DNA of 64,000 bases from Hippasteria phrygiana (GCA_037893225.1 JAZGUH010000105.1:682001-746000), one strand, 5' to 3'; numbered from the stretch's first letter, positions 26,298 to 40,289 are shown. Numbers and translations are program-made. Notes: generated from the sequence alone by a model not told the origin.

Positions 26298-28054
26298 CTA
26301 GACATGCTATGTGTTTGTCACGTTATGACAAACACAGGGCTGTTTCGGGGTTGTTTTGTTATTTTGGATGTGTAATATGCTTATAATAGTAAAAGGTGTT
26401 TGTTAGTTAAAGACGGAGGGGTTAGGATGTTGTTGTTGGGAGGAACATAAAATTTACAAAATAAAAAAAATCATAGAAAATTTGCCGATGACGTCATCAT
26501 GACGTCACTTCGGCTGCCGCATGCTTGTGGCACACTATCTACATACCCACCAATTTTTATGACGATTGGACCTACCCTTATATGTGTTTTTTTTTAAATA
26601 TATTTTTGATGTCGTCATGATGACGTCACACATTTTCTCATTTATGTGAAAGAATATAGAAGCTAACAAAGCTATTACAAAAAGAATTTTGAATTTAGCA
26701 TGTTCTGGTGATGAGATATGGGTTTAAGAAACTTTAAGGTTAAAAAACTTAAAAATTACTATAAAATCGTATGATGACGTCATGATGACGTCATGATGAC
26801 GTCACCTCAATTTTCATCTATAACACGTACTTGTCTACCACCATAGCAGGTTTGAATGCAATCGGACCTACGGTTCTCTAGATATGTGCCCTTGAAAAAT
26901 GCACCTTTAAGATGACGTCACATGACAAGTGATGACGTCATCATGACGTCACTCTTCGGCATACATTCTTAGCTTAGGGTCTCTGTTTGAGTTAAACCTG
27001 ATTAAGATCTGAGGTTGTTTAGTGACCAAAGTGGCTCTTACAAAATTCGTGTACAAAGTCTATGGGATTTGGGATAAAACTAAAAAGTCATAGAAAATCA
27101 GCTGATGACGTCATCATGACGTCACTTTGGATTTTACATGCTAGTGGCACTATCTACCTACCCACCAATTTTCATGACGATCGGACATATCCTTATATGT
27201 GTTTTAAAAAAGCACATTTTTGATGATGTCATCATGACGTCACACATTTTCTCCCTTTCAGGGCATATCTTTGAGACATACCAAAGCTATAACAAAAATA
27301 ATTTTGAAAATATCTTGTTCTGTTTGCTAGATATATTGAAAAGAATGTTACGATTTTAAAATTTTGAAAAATTCATCAAAAATCATGTGATGACGTCATC
27401 ATGACGTCACTTTGGATTCAGCATCCTAGTGACAGTATCTACCTACCCACCAATTTTCATGACGATCGGACCTATCCTTATATGTGTTTTAAAAAAGCAC
27501 ATTTTTGATGACGTCATCATGACGTCACACATTTTCTCCCTTTCAGGGCATATCTTTGAGACATACCAAAGCTATAACAAAAAGAATTTTGAAAATATCT
27601 TGTTTTGTTCGCTAGATATATTGAACAGAATTTTACGATTTTGAAATTTCAAAAATTCATAAAAAATCACGTGATGACGTCATCATGACGTAAATGTTCG
27701 GCATACATTCTGAGCAGTTGGTCTAAGTGCCTGCCAAGTTTAAAGCCAATCGGCACCATAAAAGTAGCCAAAGTGCCAGTAAGAAAGAAAACGTGTACAA
27801 ATGCAATGGGCATTTGGCTGAAAAAGAAGAAAAAAAAAAAGAAAAAAAAAAGAAAAAAAAAAAAATCTTAACGAAAACAAGGGCTGTTTCGGAAAAGTTT
27901 CCGAAACAGCCAAAAAGAAAAAAAAAACAATCTTAACGAAAACAAGGGCTGTTTCGAAAAGCTTTCGAAACAGCCAAAAAAAAAAAAAAAAAATCTTAAC
28001 GAAAACAAGGGCTGTTTCGAACTCTTTCGAAACAGCCAAAAAAAAAAAGAAAAA
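26298..28054. mobile_element. Array unit U6 (1.76 kb) with extended hairpin
   Basis: The hairpin GTGTTTGTCA-CGTTA-TGACAAACAC (26311-26335) is longer than in its neighbours, with paired changes in both arms. The unit lacks the helicase fragment. The right end contains three tandem ~64-bp fold-backs (27868-28038) of the GGCTGTTTCG...CGAAACAGCC type between A-runs. Confidence 0.7.
27868..28038. repeat. Cluster of three fold-backs at the U6 right end
   Basis: Three ~64-bp copies of TCTTAACGAAAACAAGG, then GGCTGTTTCG, a variable centre and CGAAACAGCC, then an A-run. The centres differ but extend the stem in each case (GGAAA/TTTCC, AAA/TTT, AA/TT). Confidence 0.85.
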
Positions 28055-30482
28055 CTAGAGCTTTAGTGTTTGTGGACAAACACAGGGCTGTTTCGTTTTG
28101 GTTTTTTTTGGTAGTTTGATTCTTATTCTTGAGATTTCAATGGTGGATAAAATATCTCGTTTTATGGTCGTCTAGGTCAAGCAATCACGTGCTTATTCAT
28201 AATCTTTTTAGAAATGTGAGCATACAAGCAGTTGATGACCATGATTACGTCATCAGACGTCACACATTTTTCACATTTATATTTAAGTGTGTATGACCTA
28301 AAAATATATTACAAAAATAATTATACAAAATTGTTTAAAATTCATGTTAGATACCACGTTTCAACTTAATCGGACTTGTACTTCTTAATATATATGGCTT
28401 CAAAAACTGCCCCTTTAAGATGACGTCACGTAACATGTGATGACGTCATCATAATGTAATGTCAATTTTCATCTATAAACCTACTAGGCTACCTAGATAT
28501 TACTTTTCAACTTAATCGGACTTGTACTTTTGTAGATATATGGCTTCGAAAAAATGCCCCTTTAAGATGACGTCACGTGACATGTGATGACATCATCATG
28601 ACGTAAAAGTTTGGCACACGTTGTGAGCAGTTGGGGTAAGTGTCTGCCAAGTTTAAAAGTAGCCAAAGTGAACGGTAAGAAAGAAAACGTTTACAAATGC
28701 TAAGGGCAATAATCTAGCGAGTGCCCCTTTAAGATGAAACCACGTGACATGTTATGACTTGATCGTAACGTTATGTCAATGTTCATCTATAACACCCGGT
28801 GGCATACCTAGATATTACGTTCCAACTTAATCGGACTTGTACTTTTGTAGATATATGACTTCGAAAAATGCCGCTTTAAAGATGACGTCACGTGACATGT
28901 GATGACGTCACCATGACGTAAAAGTTCGGCACACATTGTGAGCAGTTGGGGTAAGTGTCTGCCAAGTTTAAAAGTAGCCAAAGTGGCTGGTAAGAAAGAA
29001 AAAATGTACAATTGCTATGGGCAATATTCTAGCGACTTTAAAAAAAGAATTGTTTGATGACGTCATCATGACGTCACACAATTTTCGCTTTTTAGGGCAT
29101 ATCTTTGAGACATACCAAAGCTGTAACAAAAATAATTTTGAAAATGCCTTGTTTTGTTCGCTAGATATATTGAAAAGAATGTTACGATTTTAAAACTTCA
29201 AAAATTTAGCGACTTGAAAAAAGACTAGAAATCAACCCCTTTCATAAACAGCAAGCACATAATAGCCATGGTTATCTGCCCGTCCCAGAATTCCTTTGTG
29301 TTATATTGAAATTGGTCTAAATTTTGAAATGGCTGTTATTTCTTACTTGAGTGAGCCACGATCATGAAATTTTGGAATCAGGGAGAGGAAAATTCAATAT
29401 ATACATTTTTGTAATCGGATTGACCCTTACATGCGTTTAAAAAAAGAAATGTTTTGATGACGTCATCATGACGTCACACATTTTCTCCCTTTTAGGGGAT
29501 ATCTTTGAGACATACCAAAGCTATAACAAAAAGAATTTTGAAAATATATTGTTTTGTTCGCTAGATATATTGAAAACAATGTTACGATTTTAAAATTTCA
29601 AAAATTCATAAAAAGTCACGTGATGACGTCATTATGACCTCATTTTGGATTTTGCATGCTAGTGACAGTATCTACCTACCCACCACTTTTCATGACGATC
29701 GGACTTATCCTTATATGTGTTTTAAAAAATCACACTTTTGATGACGTCATCATGACGTCACACATTTTTTCCCTTTTAGGGCATATCTTTGAGACATACC
29801 AAAGCTATCACAAAAAAAAATTGAAAATATCGTGTTTTGTTCGCTAGATATATTGAAAAGAATGTTACGATTTTAAAACTTCAAAAATTTAGCGACTTGA
29901 AAAAAGACTAGAAATCAACCCTTTTATAAACAGCAAGCACATAATAGCCATGGTTATCTGCCCGTCCCAGAATTCCTTTGTGTTATATTGAATTTGGTCT
30001 AAATTTTGAAATGGCTCTTATTTCTTACTTGAGTGAGCCACGATCATGAAATTTTGGAATTGGGTACAGAAAAATTCAATGTATACATTTTTGTAATCGG
30101 ATTGACCCTTACATGCGCAAAAAAAAAAAAACATTTTTGATGACGTCATCATGACGTCGCACAGTTTTCGCTTTTTAGGGCATATCTTTGAGACATACCA
30201 AAGCTGTAACAAAAAGAATTTTGAAAATATCTTGTTTTGTTCGCTAGATATATTGAAAAGAATGTTACGATTTTCAAATTTCAAAAATTCATAAAAAATC
30301 ACGTGATGACGTCATCATGACGTAAAAGATCGGCATACATTCTGAGCAGTTGGTCTAAGTGTCTGCTAAGTTTAAATGCAATCGGTTGCTTAAAAGTAGC
30401 CAAAGTGCCGGTCAGAAAGAAAACGTGTACAAATGCTATGGGCAAAAGTCTGAAAAAGAAGAAGAAAAAAAAAAGAAGAAAA
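28055..30482. mobile_element. Array unit U7 (2.43 kb), third copy of the U4 type
   Basis: The hairpin is at 28066-28083 and the helicase fragment at about 28118-28244. It follows the U4/U5 sequence to the end. Confidence 0.75.
28118..28244 (+). pseudogene. Pif1 helicase fragment in U7
   Basis: The third copy of the U4-type fragment, at the same offset from the hairpin. Confidence 0.85.
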
Positions 30483-32796
30483 CTAGAGCTTTGGTGTTTG
30501 TGGACAAACACAGGGCTGTTTCGTTTGGGGGGTTTTTGGTAGTTTGATTCTTAATTTTTGAGATTTCAATGGTGGATCAAAAAATCTCGTTTTACATTCA
30601 TGGTCGTCTACGACAGGTCATGCAATCACGTAGGCTTATTCATAACCGTTTTGGAAATGTGAGCATACAAGGAGTTGATGACCATGATTACGTCATCAGA
30701 CGTCACACATTTCTCACATTTATATTTAAGTGTGTATGACCTAAAAATATATTACAAGAATTATCAAAAATTGTTTAAAATTCATGTTAGATACCACGTT
30801 TCAACTTAATCGAACTTGTACTTTTGTAGATAGATGGCTTCAAAAACTGCCCCTTTAAGATGACGTCACGTGACATGTGATGAAGTCATCATAATGTCAT
30901 GTCAATTTTCATCTATGAACCTGCAGATCTGCCTGGATATTACATTTCAACTTAATCGAACTTGTACTTTTGTTTATATGTGGCTTCAAAAACTGCCCCT
31001 TTAAGATGACGTCAGGTGACATGTGATGAAGTCATCATAACGTCATGTCAATTTTCATCTATAAACCTGCTGGCCTACTTAGATATTACATTTCAACTTA
31101 ATCGAGCTTGTACTTTTGTAGATATGGCTTCAAAAACTGCCCCTTTAAGATGACGTCACGTGACATGTGATGACATCATGATAATGTCATGTCAATTTTC
31201 AGCTATAAACCTACTGGGCTACCTAGATATTACTTTTCAACTTAATCGAACTTGTAACTTTGTTTATATGGCTTCAAAAACTGCCCCTTTAAGATGACGT
31301 CACGTGATATGTGATGACGTCATCATAACGTCAATTCAATTTTTATCTATAAACCTACTGGGCTACCTAGATATTACTTTTGAACTTAATCGGACTTGTG
31401 CTAATTTTGTAGACATATGGCTTCAAAAACTGCCCCTTTAAGATGACGTCACGTGACATGTGATGACATCATGATAATGTCATGTCAATTTTCAGCTATA
31501 AACCTACTGGGCTACCTAGATATTACTTTTCAACTTAATCGAACTTGTAATTTTGTTTATATATGGCTTCAAAAACTGCCCCTTTAAGATGACGTCACGT
31601 GACATGTGATGACGTCATCATAACGTCAATTCAATTTTTATCTATAAACCTACTGGGCTACCTAGATATTACTTTTGAACTTAATCGGACTTGTGCTTTT
31701 GTAGACATATGGCTTCAAAAACTGCCCCTTTAAGATGACGTCACGTGACATGTGATGACATCAATTATGATAATGTCATGTCAATTTTCAGCTATAAACC
31801 TACTGGGCTACCTAGATATTACTTTTCAACTTAATCGAATTTGTACTTTTGTAGATATATGGCTTCAAAAACTGCCCCTTTAAGATGACGTCACGTGGCA
31901 TGTCATGACGTCATCAAGAGGTAAAAGTTCGGCACACATTGTGAGCAGTTGGGGTAAGTGTCTGCCAAGTTTAAAAGTAGCCAATGTGGCCGGTAAGAAA
32001 GTAAACGTTTACAAATGCTATGGGCAATATTCTATCGACTTGAAAAAAGAATTTGTTTATGACGTCATCATGACGTCACACAATTTTCGCTGTTTAGGGC
32101 ATATCTTTGAGACATACCAAAGCTATAACAAAAAGAATTTTGAAAATATCTTGTTTTGTTCGCTAGATATAGTGAAAAGAATGTTACGATTATAAAACTT
32201 CAAGAATTCAGCGACTTGAAAAAAGACTACAAATCAACCCTTTTTATAAACAGCATGCACATTTAAGCCATGGTTATCAGCCCTTCCCAGAATTCCTTTG
32301 TGTTATATTGAATTTGGTCTACATTTTGAAATGGCTCCTATTTCTTACTTGAGTGAGCCACGATCACGAAATTTTGGAATTAGGTACAGGAAAATTCAAT
32401 GTATACATTTTTGTAATCAGATTGACCCTTACATGCGTTTAAAAAAAAAAATATTGTTGATGACGTCATCATGACGTCACACAATTTTCGCCATTTAGGG
32501 CATATCTTTGAGACATACCAAAGCTGTAACAAAAATAATTTTGAAAATATCTTGTTTTGTTCGCTAGATATAATTTAATGAATGTTACGATTTTCAAAAT
32601 TCAAAAATTCATAAAAAATCACGTGATGACGTCATCATGACGTAAAAGTTCGGCATACATTCTGAGCAGTTGGTCTAAGTGTCTGATAAGTTTAAAGGCA
32701 ATCGGCTGCATAAAAGTAGCCAAAGTGCCTGGCAGAAAGAAATCGTGTACAAATGCTATGGGCAAAAGTCTGAAAAAGAAGAAAAAAAAAAAAAGA
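30483..32796. mobile_element. Array unit U8 (2.31 kb) with best-preserved array helicase fragment
   Basis: The hairpin is at 30494-30511. The helicase-derived fragment at about 30545-30688 keeps the stretch TCATGGTCGTCTACGACAGG seen in the intact gene. The remainder is dominated by the ~150-bp module. Confidence 0.7.
30545..30688 (+). pseudogene. Pif1 helicase fragment in U8
   Basis: It retains GGTGGATCAAAAAATCTCG, TCATGGTCGTCTACGACAGG and TTTTGGAAATGTGAGCATAC. It is closer to the ORF than the U4-type copies, although a small insertion (GGCTT) shifts the frame. Confidence 0.88.
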
Positions 32797-34782
32797 CTAG
32801 AGGCAAGTGTTTGTGGACAAACACAGGGCTGTTTCGATTTTTTTTATTGTTAGTTTGGATGTCAAATGTGTATGCAATATTTAAAGTTGTTTGTTAGTTA
32901 ACAATGACGGAGGGATGAAGATGTTGTTATTGGATGTGTGAAGGATTGGTTTAAAAAAAAGGAATCGTGTACAAATGCTATGGGAAATAGCCTAGCGAAT
33001 GCCCCTTTAAGATGACATCACATAACATGTAATGACTTCATCATAACGTCATGTCAATTTTCATCTATGACACCGGGTGGCATACCTAAATGGTGTGTTT
33101 CAACTGAATCGGATTTGTACATTTGTAGATATATGGCTTCGAAAAATGCCCCTTTAAGATGACGTCACGTGACATGTGATGACGTCATCATGACGTAAAA
33201 GTTAGGCACACATTCTGAGCAGTTGGGGTAAGTGTCTGCCAAGTTTAAAAGTAGCCAAACTGGCCGGTAAGAAAGAAAACGTTTACAAATGCTATGGGCA
33301 ATAATCTAGCGAGTGCCCCTTTAAGATGACACCACGTGACATGTTATGACTTGATCATAACGTCATGTCAATGTTCATCTATAACACCCGGTGGCATACC
33401 TAGATATTACGTTCCAACTTAATCGGACTTGTACTTTTGTAGATATATGGCTTCGAAAAATGCTCCTTTAAGATGGCGTCACGTGACATGTGATGACGTC
33501 ATCATGACGTAAAGGTTCGGTACACATTGTGAGCAGTTGGTGTAAGTGTCTGCCAAGTTTAAAAGTAGCCAAAGTGGCCGGAAGGAAAGAAAACGTTTAC
33601 AAATGCTATGTGCAATATTCTAAAGACTTGAAAAAATAATTTTTTTATGACGTCATCATGACGTCACACAATTTTCGCTTTTTAGGGCATATCTTTGAGA
33701 CATACCAAAGCTATAACAAAAAGAATTTTGAAAATATCTTGTTTTGTTCGCTAGATATATTGAAAAGAATGTTACGATTCTAAAAATTTAACAATTCAGC
33801 GACTTGAAAAAAGACTACAAATCAACCCCTTTTATAAACAGCATGCACATTTAAGCCATGGTTATCAGCCCTTCCCATAATTCCTTTGTGTTATATTGAA
33901 TTTGGTCAAAATTTTGAAATGGCTCTTATTTCTTACTTGAGTGAGCCACGATCATGAAATTTTGGAATTACGTACAGAAAAATTCAATGTATACATTTTT
34001 GTAATCGGATTGACCCTTACATCCGTTAAAAAAATAAAATATTGTTGATGACGTCATCATGACGTCACACAATTTTCGCCTTTTAGGGCATATCTTTGAG
34101 ACATACCAAAGCTATAACAAAAATAATTTTTAAAATATCTTGATTTGTTCGCTAGATATATTGAAAAGAATGTTACGATTTTAAAACTTCAAAAATTCAG
34201 CGACTTGAAAAAAGACTAGAAATCAACCCCTTTTATAAACAGCAAGCACATAATAGCCATGGTTATCTGCCCGTCCCAGAATTCCTTTGTGTTATATTGA
34301 ATTTGGTCTAAATTTTGAAATGGCTCTTATTTCTTACTTGAGTAAGCCACGATCATGAAATTTTGGAATTGGGTACAGAAAAATTCAATGTATACATTTT
34401 TGTAATCGGATTGACCCTTACATGCGTTAACAAAAAAACACATTTTTGATGACGTCATCATGACGTCACAGAATTTTCGCTTTTTAGGGCATATCTTTGA
34501 GACATACCAAAGCTGTAACAAAATGAATTTTGAAAATATCTTGTTTTGTTCGCTAGATATATTGAAAAGAATGTTACGATTTTCAAATTTCAAAAATTCA
34601 TAAAAAATCACGTGATGACGTCATTATGACGCAAAAGTTCGGGGCACATTCTGAGCAGTTGGTCTAAGTGTCTGTTTAGTTTAAAGGCAATCGGCTGCAT
34701 AAAAGTAGCCAAAGTGCCAGGCAGAAAGAAATCGTGTACAAATGCTATGGGCAAAAAGTCTAAAAAAGAAAACAAAAAAAAA
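32797..34782. mobile_element. Array unit U9 (1.99 kb)
   Basis: The hairpin is at 32807-32824. A distinct leader follows (GACGGAGGGATGAAGATG), shared with U10. Both module types are present and there is no helicase fragment. Confidence 0.7.
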
Positions 34783-35360
34783 CTAGAGGCAAGTGTTTGT
34801 GGACAAACACAGGGCTGTTTCGAATTTTTCTATTGTTAGTTTGGATGTCAAATGTGTATGCAATATTTAAAGTTGTTTGTTAGTTAACAATGACGGAGGG
34901 ATGAAGATGTTGTTATTGGATGTGTGAAGGATTGGTTTAAAAAAAGGAATCGTGTACAAATGCTATGGGAAATAGCCTAGCGAATGCCCCTTTAAGATGA
35001 CATCACATAACATGTAATGACTTCATCATAACGTCATGTCAATTTTCATCTATGACACCGGGTGGCATACCTAAATGGTGTGTTTCAACTGAATCGGACT
35101 TGTACATTTGTAGATATATGGCTTCGAAAAATGCCCCTTTAAGATGACGTCACGTGACATGTGATGACGTCATCATGACGTAAAAGTTAGGCACACATTC
35201 TGAGCAGTTGGGGTAAGTGTCTGCCAAGTTTAAAAGTAGCCAAAGTGGCCGGTAAGAAAGAAAAAGTTTACAAATGCTATGGGCAATATTCTAGTGACTT
35301 GAAAAAATAATAACGAAAACAAGGGCTGTTTCGAAAAACTTTCGAAACAGCCAAAAAAAA
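34783..35360. mobile_element. Array unit U10 (0.58 kb), internally deleted
   Basis: The hairpin is at 34793-34810. Its first ~500 bp match U9. It then ends in one fold-back (about 35310-35353) and an A-run, so it is a short derivative with both ends kept. Confidence 0.7.
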
Positions 35361-36988
35361 TAGAGCTTTGGTGTTTGTGGACAAACACAGGGCTGTTTCG
35401 TTTGGGGGGTTTTTGGTAGTTTGATTCTTAATTTTTGAGATTTCAATGGTGGATCAAAAAATCTCGTTTTACATTCATGGTCGTCTACGACAGGTCATGC
35501 AATCACGTAGGCTTATTCATAATCGTTTTGGAAATGTGAGCATACAAGGAGTTGATGACCATGATTACGTCATCAGACGTCACACATTTTTCACATTTAT
35601 ATTTAAGTGTGTATGACCTAAAAATATATTACAAGAATTATCAAAAATTGTTTAAAATTCATGTTAGATACCACGTTTCAACTTAATCGAACTTGTACTT
35701 TTGTAGATAGATGGCTTCAAAAACTGCCCCTTTAAGATGACGTCACGTGACATGTGATGAAGTCATCATAATGTCATGTCAATTTTCATCTATGAACCTG
35801 CAGATCTGCCTGGATATTACATTTCAACTTAATCGAACTTGTACTTTTGTTTATATGTGGCTTCAAAAACTGCCCCTTTAAGATGACGTCAGGTGACATG
35901 TGATGAAGTCATCATAACGTCATGTCAATTTTCATCTATAAACCTGCTGGCCTACTTAGATATTACATTTCAACTTAATCGAGCTTGTACTTTTGTAGAT
36001 ATGGCTTCAAAAACTGCCCCTTTAAGATGACGTCACGTGACATGTGATGACGTCATCATAACGTCAATTCAATTTTTATCTATAAACCTACTGGGCTACC
36101 TAGATATTACTTTTGAACTTAATCGGACTTGTGCTTTTGTAGACATATGGCTTTAAAAACTGCCCCTTTAAGATGACGTCACGTGACATGTGATGACATC
36201 AATTATGATAATGTCATGTCAATTTTCAGCTATAAACCTACTGGGCTACCTAGATATTACTTTTCAACTTAATCGAATTTGTACGTACTTTTGTAGATAT
36301 ATGGCTTCAAAAACTGCCCCTTTAAGATGACGTCACGTGGCATGTCATGACGTCATCAAGAGGTAAAAGTTCGGCACACATTGTGAGCAGTTAGTCTAAG
36401 TGTCTGCCAAGTTTAAAAGTACCCAAAGTGCCGGTAAGAAAGAAAACGTGTACAAATGCTATAGGCAATAATCTAGCGAGTGCCCCTTTAAGATGACACC
36501 ACGTGACATGTTATGACTTGATCATAACGTCATGTCAATGTTCATCTATAACACCCGGTGGCATACCTAGATATTACGTTCCAACTTAATCGGACTTGAA
36601 CTTTTGTAGATATATGGCTTCGAAAAATGCCCCTTTAAGATGACGTCACGTGACATGTGATGACGTCATCATGACGTAAAGGTTCGGCACACATTGTGAG
36701 CAGTTGGGGTAAGTGTCTGCCAAGTTTAAAAGTAGCCAAAGTGGCCGGTAAGAAAGAAAAAGTTTACAAATGCTATGGGCAATATTCTAGCCACTTGAAA
36801 AAATAATTTTTTTATGACGTCATCATGACGTCACACAATTTTCGCTTTTTAGGGCATATCTTTCAGACATACCAAAGCTGTAACTAAAAGAATTTTAAAA
36901 ATGTCTTGTTTTGTTCCCTAGATATATTGAAAAGAATGTTACGGTTTTAAAAATTTTACGATTGAGCGACTTGAAAAAAGACTACAAA
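35361..36988. mobile_element. Array unit U11, left part, interrupted at 36988
   Basis: The junction is TAGAG without the leading C, with the hairpin at 35371-35388 and the helicase fragment at about 35423-35564 (near-copy of U8). The array sequence breaks off at GACTACAAATC, where repeat A of the 22-kb segment begins. Confidence 0.65.
35423..35564 (+). pseudogene. Pif1 helicase fragment in U11
   Basis: Nearly identical to the U8 copy, at the same offset from the hairpin. Confidence 0.88.
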
Positions 36989-37531
36989 TCAAAAGTTTCT
37001 CTGCCACAATTGACAAACCTGTCAATTTTTTAGCGCAAGAGGGCGGTAGTACTTAAAAAAATACTTCTCTGGTTGGGTTTAGTGAATTGTAGAGGGCAGC
37101 ATACGAGTTTACTGGTAACAATTAGTTCACGGATTTTGTCCGGTGGCGCCTAGCACTGTATACCAAACTTAACTAACAATTTAAGGCAAACACACACATA
37201 GAGCGGTGGGTGAGACCGAAGCATACCGCCTGTAGTGTTTGAAGACGAAAAACCAGTAATTAACGCAACACACCTTAAAGAATGGACGGCTGAAACAAAC
37301 TTGATTTGAGCAGTAGAAAATCACAGAACGCATTTTGTTTAATACATTGGGAATTATAAACTGGAAATTAAATGTTAAGGTAATCTAAATGACGATTGAG
37401 ACACAATTTACTTGAGTGGAACAAAATACAATTATTTTTGAAAATTATGTTAAATCCTCCCAAATCACAGAACGCAAAACTTGTTTACCTATGACGTAAA
37501 AAACATATTTCAAAAAGAATTACAATAAGAA
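36989..37531. repeat. Direct repeat A (copy 1)
   Basis: Matches 58555-59021 closely: both start TCAAAAGTTTCTCTGCCACA and share ACACACATAGAGCGGTG and GAATGGACGGCTGAAACAAA. Copy 1 has about 80 bp (37076-37158) that copy 2 lacks. Confidence 0.9.
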
Positions 37532-37539
37532 TTTGGAAA

Positions 37540-37762
37540 GAATGTTATAAGACGCCTGATTGTTTCTGTGCTTTTCACTGAATGCACTTGTTAAATACAC
37601 AACTTTTTCTCTTCAACATTTTGTTTTCAGGCTTGTATTGGAGTAACTTGCCTCTCAAATTTGAATCTTTATTAATATTATGTGATATGTTCTTGATAAA
37701 AATGCATGTTGACATTGTGGCACGTAGGAAGCAATAAAAATAATTCTTTGAAAACAAGACCG
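37540..37762 (+). repeat. Direct repeat B (copy 1), terminal-exon-like
   Basis: Matches 58200-58373. It holds an acceptor-like TTGTTTTCAG ending at 37630 and an AATAAA at 37733-37738, the layout of a 3'-terminal noncoding exon. Copy 1 is longer because of two short insertions upstream of the acceptor. Confidence 0.85.
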
Positions 37763-39792
37763 ACTCAATGTTGCAAATGTTATAATTTCATTTATACTCT
37801 TTTTGAAAAGTGAAACAGATTGTGTTGAAAATTCTCTAATCCAGTGATGTTATTCCTAGTGGAAAGTGTAATAGTTAATGAATGGGAAAACAATCATTTG
37901 TATTGTTACATGTGTATTGTTATGCGTATTAAATAACTTCTGTGATGATCCAGTTGATCAGGTATTGAAATAGTTTTTGGAAATGTTTGTAATGTGTGTC
38001 TTGTATTGGCAGAAACATTGGTAATGAGTTTTTTGAAGGGTTCAAAGTTTTGTATGGCGCATGTTTGCTTGCATGTTTCTAGTCCGTGGTTGTAATTTAA
38101 AAAGTTGCCGGGCATCAATTTGAACTTTATTTTTAAATTATGAAGTTTTCAGTTATAAAAATAGTTTTGAACTTTTCTTTGATTTTACAGAGAAGTGATG
38201 AGGCTAACTGGTTCAGGAAAGGATTTGAAATTGAAATTTGTCTTTGATTTACTGCTATAAAAGCGACGTAAATTATAAGAATAAGAAAAAATTGTATAAT
38301 TATAAAGTACAGACAGTGTCATAGTGGTAACCATGGTTTTCTGTAGGGATGGAGGCTAAATGTGTCAAGGGAGCGGCAATTCTCTATTTTTTATTAAAAT
38401 TATTTTCTTAAAATTTACAGGGGGCGTGGAAACCGGGGCGGTGATGGTTTTTTTTTTTTTTTTTTTTTGGGGGGGGGGGTTAGTGGCGCGGCGTGTACCA
38501 TCAACTCCCTTTGCCGTGGATCGGAACGTCTAGACATGTACGGTTTTTAATTGTACCAGTATTGTTACAAAGGGAGAGGGTTGCGTTAATTGGAAAAACA
38601 AGAAATGGGAAAAGAGAAATTAGAAGGGACATCCATTTTTTTTTTTTTTTTTTAGGACAAGCTGGTCATGATGATAAGGTGTTATTCTATCATAACGGTT
38701 CATCAATAGTTGTAGTGAGGGAAAGGGTGCCCTCAATGCGGTTTCTGCATTATCCATAGACAAGGGCTGATTTGTAAACCCGGTATTTGTCTCTGTTTTA
38801 GTTTCATGGAGCTGGGCGAAACGGAGCTTAAAGCTGGAGTTTTAAAAACGGCCTTTATATATCTTTATATGGAACGTGTCGCATACCCTACGCGCGGTGT
38901 GGCGCGCGTAGTGTGCATGCAGGGTAGCCTGAGAATTTTATTATGGCCCTTTTCCAAACCGCTGGGACTTCGACTTCGCGTTATAATATTTTATGTTCCC
39001 GATCCCAGGGGTGCGTTTTGGCGGTCAGAAACAACCATGAACCAAAAATTTGTTCGGTTGCTTCTTGTCGGTGAATTTCTTTGGGAATTTGAAATGGGCG
39101 TAAATTATGCATCATAATGAAATCCCCAAATTTCTAAAGTGATTAAACCATAGAGCAAGAAACAGAAAGAGGAGCAGAACCGAACCAGTTTTCGGTTATA
39201 AGACCGCCAAAACGCACTGCAGATTTGCCAAGATTTGTGGTGCTATTTTTGCTAAATGTACACCAAAGTCTTTTGTTTTAAGCAAAAGCCAGAACCTGAT
39301 GTTTATTTATTTACATATTGAAGGTTTCAGATCGGCAGTGCGGCTAGAGATCGAAATAGCTGGAGACGAAGCCGAAATCGAAGTCCAAGCCAAGGTTTGG
39401 GTCTGTGAGGGTAGTTCACAGACGTAAATAACCCATGTATGTGGGGGGAATAGCTCAATGTGTTGTGTGTAGAAGGGCGCCCTCTGTATTGCGAAGACAA
39501 CATGTTTGAGTGGTATTTGGGCTTAACAAACATTGGTCTTCATTGTATAGACGTATGTCTACCAGACTATTAAATTTGAGCGCTTCATGAGGAAGAGCAT
39601 TGTTCAGTGGCACTGCAGTCCTTTGTGATGGTTGATATTTATCGTTTTTGTTATAGGAATATCTGAATTTGTGAGTTTTGTTGTGTATTTCATAGAAGCC
39701 GAGATAAATAACTGTTTTTCATATCGTGGAATTAGTAGATACTTTTAAATCACTATGAAATACGTGACACTCCTTTACTATGGTTATTATAT
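37763..39792. other. Gene-free; homopolymers and fold-backs
   Basis: There is a T-run plus G-run at about 38449-38479 and another T-run at about 38637-38654. A perfect hairpin CTACGCGCG-gtgtgg-CGCGCGTAG lies at 38888-38911. A perfect 16-bp inverted repeat pairs GTGCGTTTTGGCGGTC (39011-39026) with its complement at 39202-39217, probably the remains of a small inverted-repeat element. No coding sequence is supported. Confidence 0.6.
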
Positions 39793-40278
39793 AGGTAATC
39801 GTTACCTTTAACCATAGAGCAGTGTTCCTTGCTCTATGCTTTAACTTTAAGAGCCCGTTTAGCGTAAGAGGACGAAGGAGGCAATTTATGTTTCGAAACT
39901 TACCTCAATATTTTGCGATGATACAGGCAGGAAAAGTCAATCTGTGTGCTTGAAATCATCTAAATAGTTTGCTAAGATACCATGTTTTTAATATGAGCAA
40001 GTTTAATTTTGTGGAAAGAGGGCAGGGTTTTGATTTATGATGGAAATTATGGGGTAAAACGGCAATGTCTGTGTCTGTGACTGCAAAAATAGGTAGGCAA
40101 GTCACATTTTCTTTGAAAGTGCATTTCAAAATTACAACGAACATGAGTTAATCTGAAGAAAAAAAGACTGCTTTAGCCTGCAAAAGTCACTTTGGTACTT
40201 TAAAAGTCATCTGCAAAAGTCAGTTTTGAATGGAACTCGTTAAAAAAATAAGAGGTGCCCTAAAGGTAACGATTACCT
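39793..40278. mobile_element. Possible inverted-repeat element with 18-bp arms
   Basis: AGGTAATCGTTACCTTTA at 39793-39810 is the exact inverted repeat of 40261-40278. A small hairpin CATAGAGCA...TGCTCTATG follows the left arm. No transposase and no clear target duplication were seen. Confidence 0.5.
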
Positions 40279-40289
40279 TTTATGGTTAA

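Larger units (their letters stand above)
12840..36850. repeat. CRE/E-box palindrome field, left array
   Basis: The palindrome TGATGACGTCATCA, usually followed directly by a second TGACGTCA, recurs every ~115-195 bp for 24 kb; together with the right array there are well over one hundred TGACGTCA words. Many clusters have the composite TGACGTCACGTGAC, in which the CRE-type site overlaps a CACGTG E-box. TGACGTCA is the consensus for CREB/ATF bZIP proteins. Whether any protein binds here cannot be read from the sequence. Confidence 0.9.

Noticed and set aside
38493..39117. Plus-strand frames of 88 and 103 codons
   Set aside because: The first runs through a T-run, and the second lies over inverted repeats. 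No protein family was recognised.
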